NCBI GenBank assembly: GCA_964574635.1 | Contig: CAZNOG010000003.1 | Coordinates: 149,638 to 213,637, forward strand | Direction of reading: 5' to 3' | Length of the DNA: 64,000 bases | Source of the DNA: CAZNOG01 sp964574635 | GTDB taxonomy: Bacteria > Bacteroidota > Bacteroidia > Flavobacteriales_D > Cryomorphaceae | Shown here: positions 45,844 through 55,662 of the stretch, one piece after another | How the letters are laid out: each line of letters opens with the position of its first letter | How positions within the stretch are numbered: position 1 is the first letter of the stretch | Notes under the pieces: model-generated | Seen by the model: only the letters and a program-made list of their open reading frames with translations | Database searches by the model: none | What the model was told of the DNA's origin: nothing | Translations under genes and position numbers: made by a program

Positions 45844-46590
45844 TTACTTCACCTTTTTGATGTACTCCTCGATGGCCGCCGACATGGAGGGAATGCCCGG
45901 TTTGGGGGCGTACACGTCGAGCCTCAGGCCCGCTTCCTTCACCGCGTCCGACGTGGTGGAACCGAACGCCGCGATGCGGGTTTTGTTCTGCTTGAAGTCG
46001 GGGAAGTTCAAAAGCAAGGATTCGATCCCCGACGGACTGAAAAACACCAACATGTCGTAATTGACGTCCGCCAAGTCGGACAGGTCGCTGCACACGGTGC
46101 GGTAGAACACCGATTTGGTGTAGCGGATGTTGTACTTGTCGAGCAAGTCGGTGATGTTCCGCTTGTGGATATCCGAACAGGGGAGCAGGAATTTCTCGTT
46201 TTTGTGTTTTTTGATCACGGTCATCAAGTCGGCGAAGCGGTGCTTGCCGTGAAAGATTTTTCTCTTTCTGTAGACCACGTATTTCTGCAAGTAGTACGCG
46301 GTCGATTCCGAAAGACAGAAGTATTTCATGGATTCCGGAACCGTTACCCGCATCTCTTTGGCCAGGCGAAAGAAGTGGTCGACCGCATTGCGGCTCGTGA
46401 GGATCACGGCCGAATGCTCGAGGATGTTCACCCGTTGTTGACGGAATTCTTTGCCCGGTACACCCTCAACGTGGATAAAGGGCCTGAAATCGATCTTGAT
46501 CTTGTACTTTTCGGCCAAGTCGAAGTAAGGGGATTTATCGGAAGCGGGGCGGGGTTGGGAAATCAGAATTGATTTGACCTTTTCTGCCAT
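45844..46590 (-). CDS. hemD: Uroporphyrinogen-III synthase
   Basis: Cyclises hydroxymethylbilane with ring-D inversion in haem and sirohaem synthesis. 248 residues with the two-lobed pattern of the family: VKSILISQPRP at the start, VILTSRNAVDHFF, then SDLADVNYDMLVFFSPSGIESLL and IAAFGSTTSDAVKEAGLRLD. Sequence identity in HemD is always low, so the call leans on this pattern and on the Bacteroidota gene order DUF4271-hemD-rnpA, which is kept here. Confidence 0.9.
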   Translation of the reverse strand: MAEKVKSILISQPRPASDKSPYFDLAEKYKIKIDFRPFIHVEGVPGKEFRQQRVNILEHSAVILTSRNAVDHFFRLAKEMRVTVPESMKYFCLSESTAYYLQKYVVYRKRKIFHGKHRFADLMTVIKKHKNEKFLLPCSDIHKRNITDLLDKYNIRYTKSVFYRTVCSDLSDLADVNYDMLVFFSPSGIESLLLNFPDFKQNKTRIAAFGSTTSDAVKEAGLRLDVYAPKPGIPSMSAAIEEYIKKVK

Positions 46591-46615
46591 AGTTACGCTG
46601 CTGCATTATCTCGCC

Positions 46616-47296
46616 TCATGCCGAGAATGCCATGTTTACGGCACTTAAACCCAAAGCAATCGGCAAAATTTCGAGAGTGCAAAGGTACGAAATTATGTAC
46701 AGACCGGAAACGCGATAGGACATTGCGATTCCAACACCGCGGATATAACGGAACAGAATGAAAAACAGGAAAATAATCCCGGAAATCAACAATAGTGTTG
46801 GTAAGTTCCCCACGTTCGTCAGCGCCAAAACCAACCCGAGAGGGAGCAAAACCAGCCCGGCGGCGTTGTTCGTCAGCACCACGCCGTACGTGTATTCGTT
46901 CAGCGGACCGTGGTCGAGGTACAACCAACCCAAGAACCGCATTAAAATGACTTTCAGCAGGTACACCACCAGGATGCCCGCAAACAAGTAAAGGTATCCG
47001 ACGAATCCCGTAATCACCTCGGGCAGAATGCCGTAATACTTGCAGGCGAGATAGGTAACCAGGGCCAAGGACAAGCAGAAATTCAAATACAAAGCCACCG
47101 AAGCCCGGTGGGAAAACAAAGCCTCATCCCGCATGATCATGCGGAGCATTTGCATGCGGAGGATGCCGCGGAACAACCGAGGTAAACGCCGGGGATAACT
47201 GACGCGGATGAACGCCACCAATACGGCGCCCGTCAATACCACCCATAGCATCCAAGGCTCGAACAAACTCGGGTTGGGTCGAAGAATGGGGTCCAT
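46616..47296 (-). CDS. DUF4271 multi-pass membrane protein
   Basis: About 226 residues from ATG 47296, which matches the usual MxPI start of the family; a GTG at 47320 would add eight. Six or so hydrophobic helices (e.g. MLWVVLTGAVLVAFI, LYLFAGILVVYLLKVILM, LLLISGIIFLFFILF) alternate with short loops. It lies 25 bp upstream of hemD, its regular partner in Bacteroidota. The function is unknown; a role in haem metabolism is only guilt by association. Confidence 0.87.
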   Translation of the reverse strand: MDPILRPNPSLFEPWMLWVVLTGAVLVAFIRVSYPRRLPRLFRGILRMQMLRMIMRDEALFSHRASVALYLNFCLSLALVTYLACKYYGILPEVITGFVGYLYLFAGILVVYLLKVILMRFLGWLYLDHGPLNEYTYGVVLTNNAAGLVLLPLGLVLALTNVGNLPTLLLISGIIFLFFILFRYIRGVGIAMSYRVSGLYIISYLCTLEILPIALGLSAVNMAFSA

Positions 47297-47353
47297 GCCG
47301 GGAAAGAGTTCTTGCTCCACGGCATAAATGTAAGTCTTTGGCGATAGATGTCA

Positions 47354-47367
47354 CACCCACGAAAACC
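47354..47367 (+). repeat. Variant of the 15-bp dispersed repeat
   Basis: CACCCACGAAAACC, one base off the reverse complement of GGGTTTTTGTGGGTG over its length, about 85 bases before ATG 47452. Confidence 0.5.
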
Positions 47368-47451
47368 AAAACCCAAACCGCGCTCCGGGCCGGCGCAACC
47401 GCACCCAACTATTCCACCGGCCCGACGTCATTTTTGTATACCTTTAATTCC

Positions 47452-50400
47452 ATGTGCCTGCCGAGATTTCATCTCACCGTTTTCGCCCTGCTCTCGAGCG
47501 TTTTGTCGTGGGCCGCGGGAACGCATGGCCCGGTATTCACCCAAAACGACGGACAGTGGCACGAAGATGTGCACTTTAAGATCGCGGTGAGCGGCGCCTA
47601 CGTCTACCTCGACCGGGAGGGCATGACCGTCGACATGCTGGAAAGCACTTATTTCGATAAGCTGCACAGGCAGCTGCACGGTGAAGAGGATTCCCTCAGC
47701 GGTGCGGGACACGTGTTGAAAATCAGGATGGTCGGTGCGGATTTTTCCCGGCCCTCGCAAGGTGATGAGGACGTGGGCCACTCCTACAACTACTTTCTCG
47801 GCAACGACCCCTCCCGGTGGGCTACCGACGTGAGGTCGTTTCGTTCCGTCACATACCGCGACGTGTATCCGGGCATCGACGTGGTGTACCACACCCGACG
47901 CGGGAAGTTGAAATACGACTTCCGCGTTTCGCCCGGTGCCGACCCCGGTGCGGTGTCCACCTCCATCGAAGGGGGACATCGGATTTTTATTCGCGACGGC
48001 GATCTTGTGGTCGCAACTTCCGTAGGCGAATACCGGGAAGTGCGGCCCTACGCTTACCAAATCGACGAACAAGGCCGGGAGGTGGAGGTTCCTTGCCGCT
48101 TCCGATTGACCGGCGACGAGGTGAGCTTTGAATTTCCCGAGGGCTACGACGAGACCCTTCCCCTCGTCATCGATCCCGAAATCGCCTTTTCGAGCTTCGT
48201 CGGATCGGTGTCCGACAACTTCGGCTTTACCGCCACCTACGACGACGAAGGCAATCTCTACGCCGGCGCCATCGTGTTCGGCTCCAATTACCCCACCACC
48301 GCCGGCGCCTACCAACAGGTGTTCGGAGGCGGCAACATCGACTGCGGCATCACCAAATTCAGCTCCGACGGCACCCAGCTTCTGTACAGCACCTTCTTCG
48401 GTGGTTCGGCGGCCGAATCGCCGCACTCCATGATGGTGAACGAAAACAACGAACTCTACGTCATGGGATCGACGGGATCTTCGGACATGCCGGTCACTCC
48501 CGACGCGCTGCAAACGACTTTCGGCGGGGGAACCATGGTGCCGGGCATCGGTTTTCAATACTCCTCGGGGGTCGACGTGTTCGTGGCGCGGTTCAGCGCC
48601 GACGGCACGGAATTGCTGTCGTCCACCTACGTGGGCGGTTCGGGAAACGACGGAGTGGGCACGGTGAACGCGCTGAATTTCAACTACGGCGACATCTTTC
48701 GGGGCGAGATCGTGGTGGGTGACGACGGGCACGTGTACCTCGGCACGGTGAGCACTTCCTGGGATTTTCCGGTGGTGGGAGGTTTTGCCACGCAACCCGT
48801 TTCGACCTCCTCGGGAGTGGTTTGCAAGATCAATCCCGACCTGTCCGAGATGGTGTGGTCCACCTTCACGGGCGGCACGACCAACAACGCGGTGTACGGC
48901 ATCCAAGTCGCCCAGGACGGATCCGTCTACGCCACCGGAGGGACCGGCTTGGGAACCCTTCCCGGCACCGCCCAAGGATATCAGCCCGTCCACGCAGGCG
49001 GTACGGCCGATGGGTTCGTGCAGTGCATCGCCCCCGACGGCGCATCGGTAATGTCGGCCACCTTCGCGGGCACCAACGCGTTCGACCAGATTTATCTCGT
49101 ACAGCTCGATTCCGACGGCTTCGTGTACGTGGTGGGGCAATCGATGGGCTCCATGGAAATCACCGACGGGGTGTATTCCAATCCCAACGGCAAGCAATTC
49201 ATCAGGAAATACACTGCCGACCTCGGCGACATGGTGTGGGGAACCGTGATCGGCAGCAGCAGCGGGCAGATCAACATTTCGCCTTCGGCCTTTTTGGTGA
49301 CGCATTGCAATCAAATTTACCTCTCGGGCTGGGGAGGCTCGGTAAACAACCTCGGAAACGCCGGCGGAAATACGTTCGGCCTGCCCATCACGCCCGACGC
49401 GTTTCAATCGAGTACTGACGGCAGCGATTTCTACCTTATGGTGTTGGAAGCCGACGCCACGGACTTGGTCTACGGCACTTACTTCGGCGGTGCTTCCAGC
49501 CCCGAGCACGTGGACGGAGGAACCAGCCGATTCGACAAAGACGGCACCGTGTATCAGGCCGTGTGCGCGGGGTGCGGCGGCAACGACGATTTTCCCACAC
49601 AACCGGGAGTGTGGTCGCAAACCAACGACGCCTCGAACTGCAACCTCGGGGTGTTCAAGTTCAACCTGTCCTCCGTTTCGGCGGTGGCCGACTTCGACAA
49701 TTCCTCCGCCCAATGTCAAGGCGAGGAAATACAATTCCAAAATCTCAGCACCGGGGCGGATACGTATTTGTGGGATTTCGGCGACGGGAACACCAGCACG
49801 GAGACTTCGCCGGAGCACGCGTACGACGAGCCGGGCACCTACGAAATCACGCTGTACGCCGAAGACTCAAACGGCTGCCTCACCGACGACTCGACGACGA
49901 TCACCGTTGAAATCGGCGCCCCGCCCCTAGTGGAGGTTGATGAAGCCCCGCCACTTTGCGTCGGCGAGACCGTTCAGTTGAACGCGTCGGGGGCGGAGTC
50001 TTACACGTGGTCGCCGTCCACGGGGCTGAGCGCCACCGACATTCCCGACCCGGTGTTTTCGGGAGAGGAGACCACCACATATACCGTTACCGGAACGGGG
50101 CAGTGCGGCAGCAGCGAGGCGACGGTGACCGTCACCGTGGGTGAGATCGATGTGGAAGTGGAGGAACTCGTGAAACTCTGCCCGGGAGAGTCCCACACCT
50201 TCGATGCTTCGGGAGGTACGAACTACCTCTGGGAACCCGGGGATTACCTCGATGACGACGACGTGCCCAACCCTACCACCACTCCCGACGAGAACGTGAC
50301 GTACACTCTCACCGTTTCCGACGACGCGGGTTGCGAAGGTGTAGCCCACGTGCAAGTCATCGTTCTCCCTCCGCCACCCACCTTGACGGTGGGCGGGCCG

Positions 50401-51333
50401 TACGTGGCGTGCAACGGCGACCCCGTTCGGCTGTTCGTATCCGGCGGTGGGGAAGAGGGGTACGTGTGGAGCCCCGAATCGGGCCTCGACGATCCCCACG
50501 TCGCGAACCCGTACGCCAATCCGATTCACTCCACCACCTACACCGTGACTTCGGAAAACGAATGCGGAACCGGCACGGCCGAAGTGGTGGTAAAAGTGTC
50601 TTTCGTCGACGTGACCATGTCCACCGATTCGGTGGTGTGTTACGACACCCCTTTCGAGGTGGCTGCTCAGGGAGGCATGAATTACAAGTGGCGGCCGCCC
50701 CACTTGTTTGCCGACCCGGGCGCGGCGGTAACGCAAGCCACCATTACTTCCGGGCGGTACATCGAAGTCATCGGGTACAACGCCGACGGTTGCCACGACG
50801 TGGCCACCGCCTTCGTCAACGTGCACCCGAGGGCGGCGGTAAACGCGGGAGCCAATCAGATCGTGTATTACGGCGAGTCGGCCACTTTGCACCCCTATTC
50901 GCCCTATCCGGTGGTGTGGGAGGCCGATCCGGATTTGTCGTGCACCCACTGCGCCAATCCGGTGGTATCTACGCTGGAGTCTTCGTGGTATTACGCCACG
51001 GTCACCGGTCCGGAAGGGTGCGTTGAAATCGACAGCGTGAAGGTGATCGTGCGCGGCAACATCTACGTGCCCAACGCATTTTCTCCCGATGGGGACGGGC
51101 TGAATGAAATCTTCAAAGCGAAGGGGGTGGACATCGTGGAGTTCCGGATGGAAATTTTCAATCGCTGGGGCGAGATGGTCTTCGAAAGCGATGACATTAA
51201 CACGGGCTGGAACGGCAGTTCGCCGAATTCCGATTACTACGCTCCGCCGGGAGTGTATCCGTACCGCATCGTAGCTCGAGAGCACGGCGGAGAGGTCTAT
51301 GAAATTCAGGGGCACGTGACCTTGATACGCTGA
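47452..51333 (+). CDS. Large type IX-secreted protein: beta-propeller, PKD, Ig-like and type B sorting domains
   Basis: 1293 residues from ATG 47452. Order: signal peptide (FHLTVFALLSSVLSWAAGTH); a DUF7948-like N-terminal region (VFTQNDGQWHEDVHFKI, YNYFLGNDPSRW, YPGIDVVYHT); SBBP-type beta-propeller repeats (TQLLYSTFFGGSAAESPHSM and similar); a PKD domain (YLWDFGDGNTSTETSPEHAY); about four Ig/PKD-like repeats (YTWSPSTGLSATDIPDPVFS and kin); and a CHU_C tail (VPNAFSPDGDGLNEIFKAKG, IFNRWGEMVFES). The tail marks it for type B secretion by the T9SS, needing a SprF-like partner; the nearest in the window is at 9617. Role unknown, surface adhesion inferred. Confidence 0.87.
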   Translation: MCLPRFHLTVFALLSSVLSWAAGTHGPVFTQNDGQWHEDVHFKIAVSGAYVYLDREGMTVDMLESTYFDKLHRQLHGEEDSLSGAGHVLKIRMVGADFSRPSQGDEDVGHSYNYFLGNDPSRWATDVRSFRSVTYRDVYPGIDVVYHTRRGKLKYDFRVSPGADPGAVSTSIEGGHRIFIRDGDLVVATSVGEYREVRPYAYQIDEQGREVEVPCRFRLTGDEVSFEFPEGYDETLPLVIDPEIAFSSFVGSVSDNFGFTATYDDEGNLYAGAIVFGSNYPTTAGAYQQVFGGGNIDCGITKFSSDGTQLLYSTFFGGSAAESPHSMMVNENNELYVMGSTGSSDMPVTPDALQTTFGGGTMVPGIGFQYSSGVDVFVARFSADGTELLSSTYVGGSGNDGVGTVNALNFNYGDIFRGEIVVGDDGHVYLGTVSTSWDFPVVGGFATQPVSTSSGVVCKINPDLSEMVWSTFTGGTTNNAVYGIQVAQDGSVYATGGTGLGTLPGTAQGYQPVHAGGTADGFVQCIAPDGASVMSATFAGTNAFDQIYLVQLDSDGFVYVVGQSMGSMEITDGVYSNPNGKQFIRKYTADLGDMVWGTVIGSSSGQINISPSAFLVTHCNQIYLSGWGGSVNNLGNAGGNTFGLPITPDAFQSSTDGSDFYLMVLEADATDLVYGTYFGGASSPEHVDGGTSRFDKDGTVYQAVCAGCGGNDDFPTQPGVWSQTNDASNCNLGVFKFNLSSVSAVADFDNSSAQCQGEEIQFQNLSTGADTYLWDFGDGNTSTETSPEHAYDEPGTYEITLYAEDSNGCLTDDSTTITVEIGAPPLVEVDEAPPLCVGETVQLNASGAESYTWSPSTGLSATDIPDPVFSGEETTTYTVTGTGQCGSSEATVTVTVGEIDVEVEELVKLCPGESHTFDASGGTNYLWEPGDYLDDDDVPNPTTTPDENVTYTLTVSDDAGCEGVAHVQVIVLPPPPTLTVGGPYVACNGDPVRLFVSGGGEEGYVWSPESGLDDPHVANPYANPIHSTTYTVTSENECGTGTAEVVVKVSFVDVTMSTDSVVCYDTPFEVAAQGGMNYKWRPPHLFADPGAAVTQATITSGRYIEVIGYNADGCHDVATAFVNVHPRAAVNAGANQIVYYGESATLHPYSPYPVVWEADPDLSCTHCANPVVSTLESSWYYATVTGPEGCVEIDSVKVIVRGNIYVPNAFSPDGDGLNEIFKAKGVDIVEFRMEIFNRWGEMVFESDDINTGWNGSSPNSDYYAPPGVYPYRIVAREHGGEVYEIQGHVTLIR

Positions 51334-51337
51334 GTCA

Positions 51338-51352
51338 CACCCACAAAAACCC
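51338..51352 (+). repeat. 15-bp dispersed repeat, copy 4 (reverse)
   Basis: CACCCACAAAAACCC on the plus strand, five bases after the stop of the large T9SS-secreted protein. Confidence 0.75.
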
Positions 51353-51428
51353 AAAAACACACGGTGCCCGGCGTGGCGAGTCTTCACTTACCGCGGCGGT
51401 GCGGCGGCTGCCAATCGCTTGCGGGGTC

Positions 51429-51953
51429 TTATACGAAGCGTGGATCGGTGTCCATCACGGTGCCGCATTCGTTGCACGTGCGCAATTCCTCGCTGCCGTA
51501 AAAGTGTTGGAAATGCGGCAGGAAGTCCTTTTCGATGTCTTTCAGCGGGAAGTAAACTTCGTGCAGTTTGTTGTTGCAATTCTCGCAAAACCAGAGCAAT
51601 CCGTCGGTAAAGTCGCCGTTTGCGCGCACCCTTTCCACCACCAGTCCGATGGATCCCGCGCTGCGGAGCGGAGAGTGCGGCACTTTGGGGGGCAGCAGAA
51701 ACATGTCACCGGCGTTCAGGTGCACCTCCCTCGCGAGGCCGTTTTCCTGAATTTTAACCGTAATGCTGCCTTCCAGTTGGTAAAAAAGCTCCTCCGTTTC
51801 GTTGTAATGGTAGTCTTTGCGCGCGTTGGGCCCCCCGACCACCATCACGATATAGTCCTTGCCTTCAGGGTATAAATTCTTGTTGCCCACGGGCGGCTTC
51901 AGTCGATCGCGGTTCTCTTCGATCCATTTCGTGAGGTTGATTGGCTTGATCAT
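51429..51953 (-). CDS. 3-hydroxyanthranilate 3,4-dioxygenase
   Basis: Cupin-fold iron enzyme that opens 3-hydroxyanthranilate to the precursor of quinolinate, part of the kynurenine route to NAD or of tryptophan breakdown. 174 residues. Active-site ligands fit H49, E55 and H93 (DYHYNETEELFYQLEG, PPKVPHSP). The C-terminal rubredoxin-like iron site of bacterial forms is complete: C123, C126, C160, C163 (CENC, CNEC). No other kynurenine-pathway gene lies in the window. Confidence 0.95.
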   Translation of the reverse strand: MIKPINLTKWIEENRDRLKPPVGNKNLYPEGKDYIVMVVGGPNARKDYHYNETEELFYQLEGSITVKIQENGLAREVHLNAGDMFLLPPKVPHSPLRSAGSIGLVVERVRANGDFTDGLLWFCENCNNKLHEVYFPLKDIEKDFLPHFQHFYGSEELRTCNECGTVMDTDPRFV

Positions 51954-52159
51954 GGCTGCTCATTTTGACGTGGAAAGTACGAATTACGGCCGGAACCCCG
52001 AGGTTTTCCCCCCAAAATCGGAGGTCGGTGGAAGAAAGATTTTAAAAGGGATGTTGCGTGTGCTTTGGGTGTGGGCGCATCCACGGGCCCAAAGTCGGGT
52101 TCTGCGCGGGAGTATTGGAGAGGAATGGGTATGGTGCACATCCCGCAAGTCTTATTCGT

Positions 52160-52304
52160 CCCGTGGCCGGTCTACCGGCGTTATCTCCCTCGCCGGCGTG
52201 GAGCGGTTGGACAAGCGGGCATACGGGCTTCCGCCGGTCGCCGTATCCCAGCAGCCATCCGCAATCCCGCCACCGAGGCAGGATGCTGCCGTCCGCCCTT
52301 GCGC
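52160..52304 (-). repeat. Dispersed GC-rich intergenic repeat, copy C (reverse)
   Basis: About 145 bp in the 428-base gap 51954-52381. Read on the minus strand it begins GCGCAAGGGCGGACGGCAGC, has the middle block ATACGGCGACCGGCGGAAGC followed by CCGT, and ends GGTAGACCGGCCACGGG. It is in the same orientation as the dioxygenase gene, whose start is about 200 bases further on. Nothing else was recognised in the gap. Confidence 0.8.
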
Positions 52305-52381
52305 GAACCGCGGCATAGGGGTTCACCGGGCGTCCAAGTCGTCATGTGGAGGTGTGGGGAGGGGTCGGGCCGGGGAGAGTA

Positions 52382-52693
52382 TCAGAGAAAGCCCAACTCC
52401 AACATCGCCTCTTCGCTCATCATGTCCTGACCCCACGGCGGATCGAAAGTGAGGTTGATCGACACGTTTTTCACCTGTTCGATTTCCCTCACCGTATCTT
52501 CGACTTCCTGAGGCAGGGATTCGGCCACGGGGCAAGAGGGGGTGGTCAAGGTCATGGTGATCACCACGTCGTTGTCTTCGCTGATGTCGATGTCGTAAAT
52601 CAAGCCCAGTTCGTACACGTCCACCGGGATTTCCGGGTCGTACACGGTTTTGATGCGGGCCACGATTTCTTCTTCGAGTTGTTTCTTGTCCAT
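52382..52693 (-). CDS. sufT: SufT-type MIP18/DUF59 Fe-S assembly protein
   Basis: 103-residue DUF59 protein: IKTVYDPEIPVDVYELGLIY, then TLTTPSCPVAESLP with the single conserved cysteine, then FDPPWGQDMMSEEA. Such proteins help mature or deliver iron-sulphur clusters. It is the last gene of the suf run, 5 bp after sufE. No membrane segment. Confidence 0.92.
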   Translation of the reverse strand: MDKKQLEEEIVARIKTVYDPEIPVDVYELGLIYDIDISEDNDVVITMTLTTPSCPVAESLPQEVEDTVREIEQVKNVSINLTFDPPWGQDMMSEEAMLELGFL

Positions 52694-52698
52694 GTCGT

Positions 52699-53124
52699 TC
52701 AGTTATTGGCTTTGAAAGCCAGGGCGTAATACTTCATCTGCTTGATCATCGCCGCCAGCCCGTTCGACCGAGTAGGTGAGAGGTGCTCTTTCAGCCCGAT
52801 CTCATCGACGAAAGCCGCGTCGGAAGCGAGTATTTCTTCCGGCGTACGGTTGTCGTACACGCGGATCATCAGCGCCACGATGCCCTTGGTAATGATGGCG
52901 TCGCTGTCGGCGGTGAACCGCACCCTGCCGTCGACGAGCTCGGCGTGGAGCCACACTTGCGACTGGCAACCCCGGATGAGGTTTTGGTCGGTTTTGTGTT
53001 CTTCGGCGATTTTGGGAAGGCTCTTTCCCAAGTCGATCAGGTGTTCGTATTTCTCCATCCAACCGGGGAAAAACGCGAATTCTTCGACGATTTCCGCTTC
53101 CGTTTGGTTGATGTCAGTCTGCAT
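52699..53124 (-). CDS. sufE: SufE sulphur-acceptor protein
   Basis: Takes persulphide sulphur from the cysteine desulphurase SufS and passes it to the SufBCD scaffold. 141 residues. The acceptor cysteine is C53 in IRGCQSQVWL; LSPTRSNGLAAMIKQM is the C-terminal family motif. It starts 4 bp after sufS. Confidence 0.95.
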   Translation of the reverse strand: MQTDINQTEAEIVEEFAFFPGWMEKYEHLIDLGKSLPKIAEEHKTDQNLIRGCQSQVWLHAELVDGRVRFTADSDAIITKGIVALMIRVYDNRTPEEILASDAAFVDEIGLKEHLSPTRSNGLAAMIKQMKYYALAFKANN

Positions 53125-53128
53125 AATT

Positions 53129-54373
53129 TCAGTCTTTCAGCATGCGTACCGCTTTCTCCACCCCGAGTTTCAGGGCGTCCACCTCCGCGAGGGTGTTGTA
53201 CACCGCAAACGAAGCCCTCACCGTTCCCGGCACTCCGTACTTTGCCATGAGGGGCTGCGTGCAGTGGTGGCCGGTGCGCACGGCCACACCGAGTTTTTCG
53301 AGTATTTGACCGATGTCCGTGGGGTGGGTTCCGTCTACGACGAAAGACACCACCGCCGCCTTGGGTCGCGCCGTGCCGATGATGCGCAGGCCGGGAATGG
53401 TTTCCAAGCTCTTGGTCGCGTACTCCAGCAATTGCCCTTCGGTGTGTTCGATAAAGCCGTAACCGATTTCCGTCATGAAGTCGGCCGCGGCAGCCAGCCC
53501 GATCGCACCGGCCATGTCGGGGGTGCCGGCCTCGAATTTATAGGGCAGCGTGTTGTAGGTCGTCTTCTCGAACGTCACCGTCTCGATCATCTCTCCACCG
53601 CCGTGGTAAGGGGGAAGGGCGTTGAGGCATTCGGTTTTGCCGTAGAGGATTCCACTGCCCGTGGGGCCGTACATTTTGTGACCCGACAGGGCGTAAAAGT
53701 CGCAGTCCAGGTCTTGTACGTCGATTTTTGCATGTGGCGCGGCTTGCGCACCGTCCAGGAGCACCCATGCTCCCACGTGGTGGGCGGCCCGGGTGATTTC
53801 CTTCACGGGATTCACCGTCCCCAGGGAATTCGATACGTGCACGACGCTGACGATTCGCGTGTGCGAAGAGAGTTTCGACAGGAAATCCTCCATGTCGAGG
53901 GAGCCGTCCTCATTCACTTTCGCCACGCGCAGGGTGGCGCCGGTGTATTGGGCCGCCATTTGCCACGGAACGATGTTGGAATGGTGTTCCATTTCGGTGA
54001 TGAGAATTTCATCGCCTTTTTTCAGCAATCCCCGCGACATGCCGTGGGCCACCAGATTGATGGCTTCGGTGGTGCCTCGCGTAAAAATGATCTCGGCTCG
54101 GTCGGCGGCGTTGACGAACTCCCGCATGCGGTCCCGCGATTCTTCGAAGCGCCGGGTAGCCACTTGGCTGAGGTGGTGCGTTCCTCGGTGCACATTGCTG
54201 TGTTCCCGCGTGTAGTAGCGCTCCATGGCCTCGAGCACTTGCAGGGGTTTCTGGGAACTCGCCGCGTTGTCGAGGTAGGCCAGTGGCCGGCCCTCCACCA
54301 CGGTGTCCAAGATGGGGAATCGGCTGCGAATATCTTCCACCGTCAGGGTTTCCGATGCGTTGCTCGGGTTCAT
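53129..54373 (-). CDS. sufS: Cysteine desulphurase SufS
   Basis: PLP enzyme releasing sulphur from cysteine as a protein persulphide. 414 residues from ATG 54373, which overlaps the sufD stop (ATGA). The PLP lysine is K233 (ALSGHKMYGPTG) and the catalytic cysteine C371 (RTGHHCTQPLM); RGTTEAINLVAHG and HHSNIVPWQ are class-typical. The frame stays open upstream across sufD, but that part is not this protein. Confidence 0.97.
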   Translation of the reverse strand: MNPSNASETLTVEDIRSRFPILDTVVEGRPLAYLDNAASSQKPLQVLEAMERYYTREHSNVHRGTHHLSQVATRRFEESRDRMREFVNAADRAEIIFTRGTTEAINLVAHGMSRGLLKKGDEILITEMEHHSNIVPWQMAAQYTGATLRVAKVNEDGSLDMEDFLSKLSSHTRIVSVVHVSNSLGTVNPVKEITRAAHHVGAWVLLDGAQAAPHAKIDVQDLDCDFYALSGHKMYGPTGSGILYGKTECLNALPPYHGGGEMIETVTFEKTTYNTLPYKFEAGTPDMAGAIGLAAAADFMTEIGYGFIEHTEGQLLEYATKSLETIPGLRIIGTARPKAAVVSFVVDGTHPTDIGQILEKLGVAVRTGHHCTQPLMAKYGVPGTVRASFAVYNTLAEVDALKLGVEKAVRMLKD

Positions 54374-55662
54374 GAGGTCAGTTTGTCGTGAATGGTTCGC
54401 TGAACCATGGGTACCAGTGCGGGGTTGACCAGCTTGGTCACGACGTCTTCGGCGAAGGCTTCGATCAGGATGGTTCGGGAGCTTTCGTACGAAAGTCCGC
54501 GCGTTTGCAAGTAGAACAAGGCTTCCTCGTCGAGCTGGCCGGTGGTGCTGCCGTGGCTGCACTTCACGTCGTCGGCGTAGATTTCGAGTTCCGGCTTGGA
54601 GTTGATGGTCGCCCGATCGCTCACCAAGATGTTTCCGTTGCTTTGGTACGCGTTGGTTTTTTGCGCGTCCCGTCGCACGAAGACTTTTCCGTTGAACACC
54701 GCCGTCGAATCGTCGAGAAGCACTCCCCGGTACAACTCGTTGGAATTGCAATTGGGCACTTCGTGATCGATCACGGTGTGGTTGTCGATGTGCTCCTTGT
54801 CGGAGGGGATGTAAAATCCGTTGAAATTGCACTCCGCGTTGTCACCGGCAATGCGGCAGTTGGAGTTGTTTCGCGTCCAATTTCCGTTGAGGGTGAAATA
54901 GTTTTGGATGAAGTGCGAATCCCTTTCCTGAATGGCGTCTATCTGCTCGAGGGTGAAGCTCTTGTCGGTACCGATTTGGATGGTGTCGATACCGAAAGAG
55001 GCGTTGCCGCCCACGTGCACTTCCATGAGTGCATTGGCGAAAGTGGGGCCGTCGCCGATGTGAATCTGGTATTCGGTGAGGCGCACCGAGGCTCCTTCTT
55101 CCACTTCCACGTGGCTGCGCGGCTGTGCGATCACGCCGTCGCCGGTGAAAACGTTCACCACGTGTATGGGCTTTTGGAAGCTTTGGTTTCTGGCCACTTT
55201 CATGAAAAAGCCGTCTTGGGGCATGGCCGCGTTCAGCGCGGTGAAGATGTCTTCGCGGTGGTTGGTGTATTCGGCGAAGTGTTCCGACCGGAAGGATTTC
55301 GCCTCGGATATGGGCGCGAGAACGAGTCCGTCGGTGGGCTCGAAACGGGAAAGTTCCGGTGCGAACCGGCCGTTGACGAACACCAGACGCCGCTCCATGG
55401 CATCGAGGTCCACCGGCAGGTCGGCGGCATCCACGGCCACCGATTCCCGGGCGAAGTTCCACGCCGCGTTAGCGATGCGACCGGTGCGGGTGTATTTGTA
55501 ATACTCCGTTTTGGTCGTGGGGAATTGCATTTGCGGAAGCATCCCGAGTGCGTCGGCGGAACGCGACTTGAGGTAGTCGGGTGCCGTGTCGGCATAGGAG
55601 TTCCTCAGCGACTCCAGGAACGCTTCCGTTTTGGATTGGGTTGCCACTGTGTCGGTGTTCAT
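54370..55662 (-). CDS. sufD: SufD Fe-S scaffold subunit
   Basis: 430 residues from ATG 55662, overlapping the sufC stop (ATGA). Shows the SufB/D beta-helix core (RSHVEVEEGASVRLTEYQ, NFNGFYIPSD, NHTVIDHEVPNCNSNELYRG) and the C-terminal GQLDEEALFYLQTRGLSYES. The motif KCSHGSTTG holds the histidine/cysteine region used in cluster binding. Forms the SufBC2D scaffold with its neighbours. Confidence 0.94.
   Translation of the reverse strand: MNTDTVATQSKTEAFLESLRNSYADTAPDYLKSRSADALGMLPQMQFPTTKTEYYKYTRTGRIANAAWNFARESVAVDAADLPVDLDAMERRLVFVNGRFAPELSRFEPTDGLVLAPISEAKSFRSEHFAEYTNHREDIFTALNAAMPQDGFFMKVARNQSFQKPIHVVNVFTGDGVIAQPRSHVEVEEGASVRLTEYQIHIGDGPTFANALMEVHVGGNASFGIDTIQIGTDKSFTLEQIDAIQERDSHFIQNYFTLNGNWTRNNSNCRIAGDNAECNFNGFYIPSDKEHIDNHTVIDHEVPNCNSNELYRGVLLDDSTAVFNGKVFVRRDAQKTNAYQSNGNILVSDRATINSKPELEIYADDVKCSHGSTTGQLDEEALFYLQTRGLSYESSRTILIEAFAEDVVTKLVNPALVPMVQRTIHDKLTS

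Noticed and set aside
47428..49818. Long open frame of 796 codons antisense to the T9SS-secreted protein (and similar ones at 18430-20562, 43742-45499, 49927-51387, 52742-54391)
   Set aside because: They lie exactly opposite well-supported genes, have no recognisable domains and are rich in His, Arg, Val and Gly, as expected when GC-rich codons are read on the other strand.
52742..54391. Plus-strand gene opposite sufE-sufS
   Set aside because: The minus strand carries clear SufE and SufS catalytic motifs; the plus frame has none.
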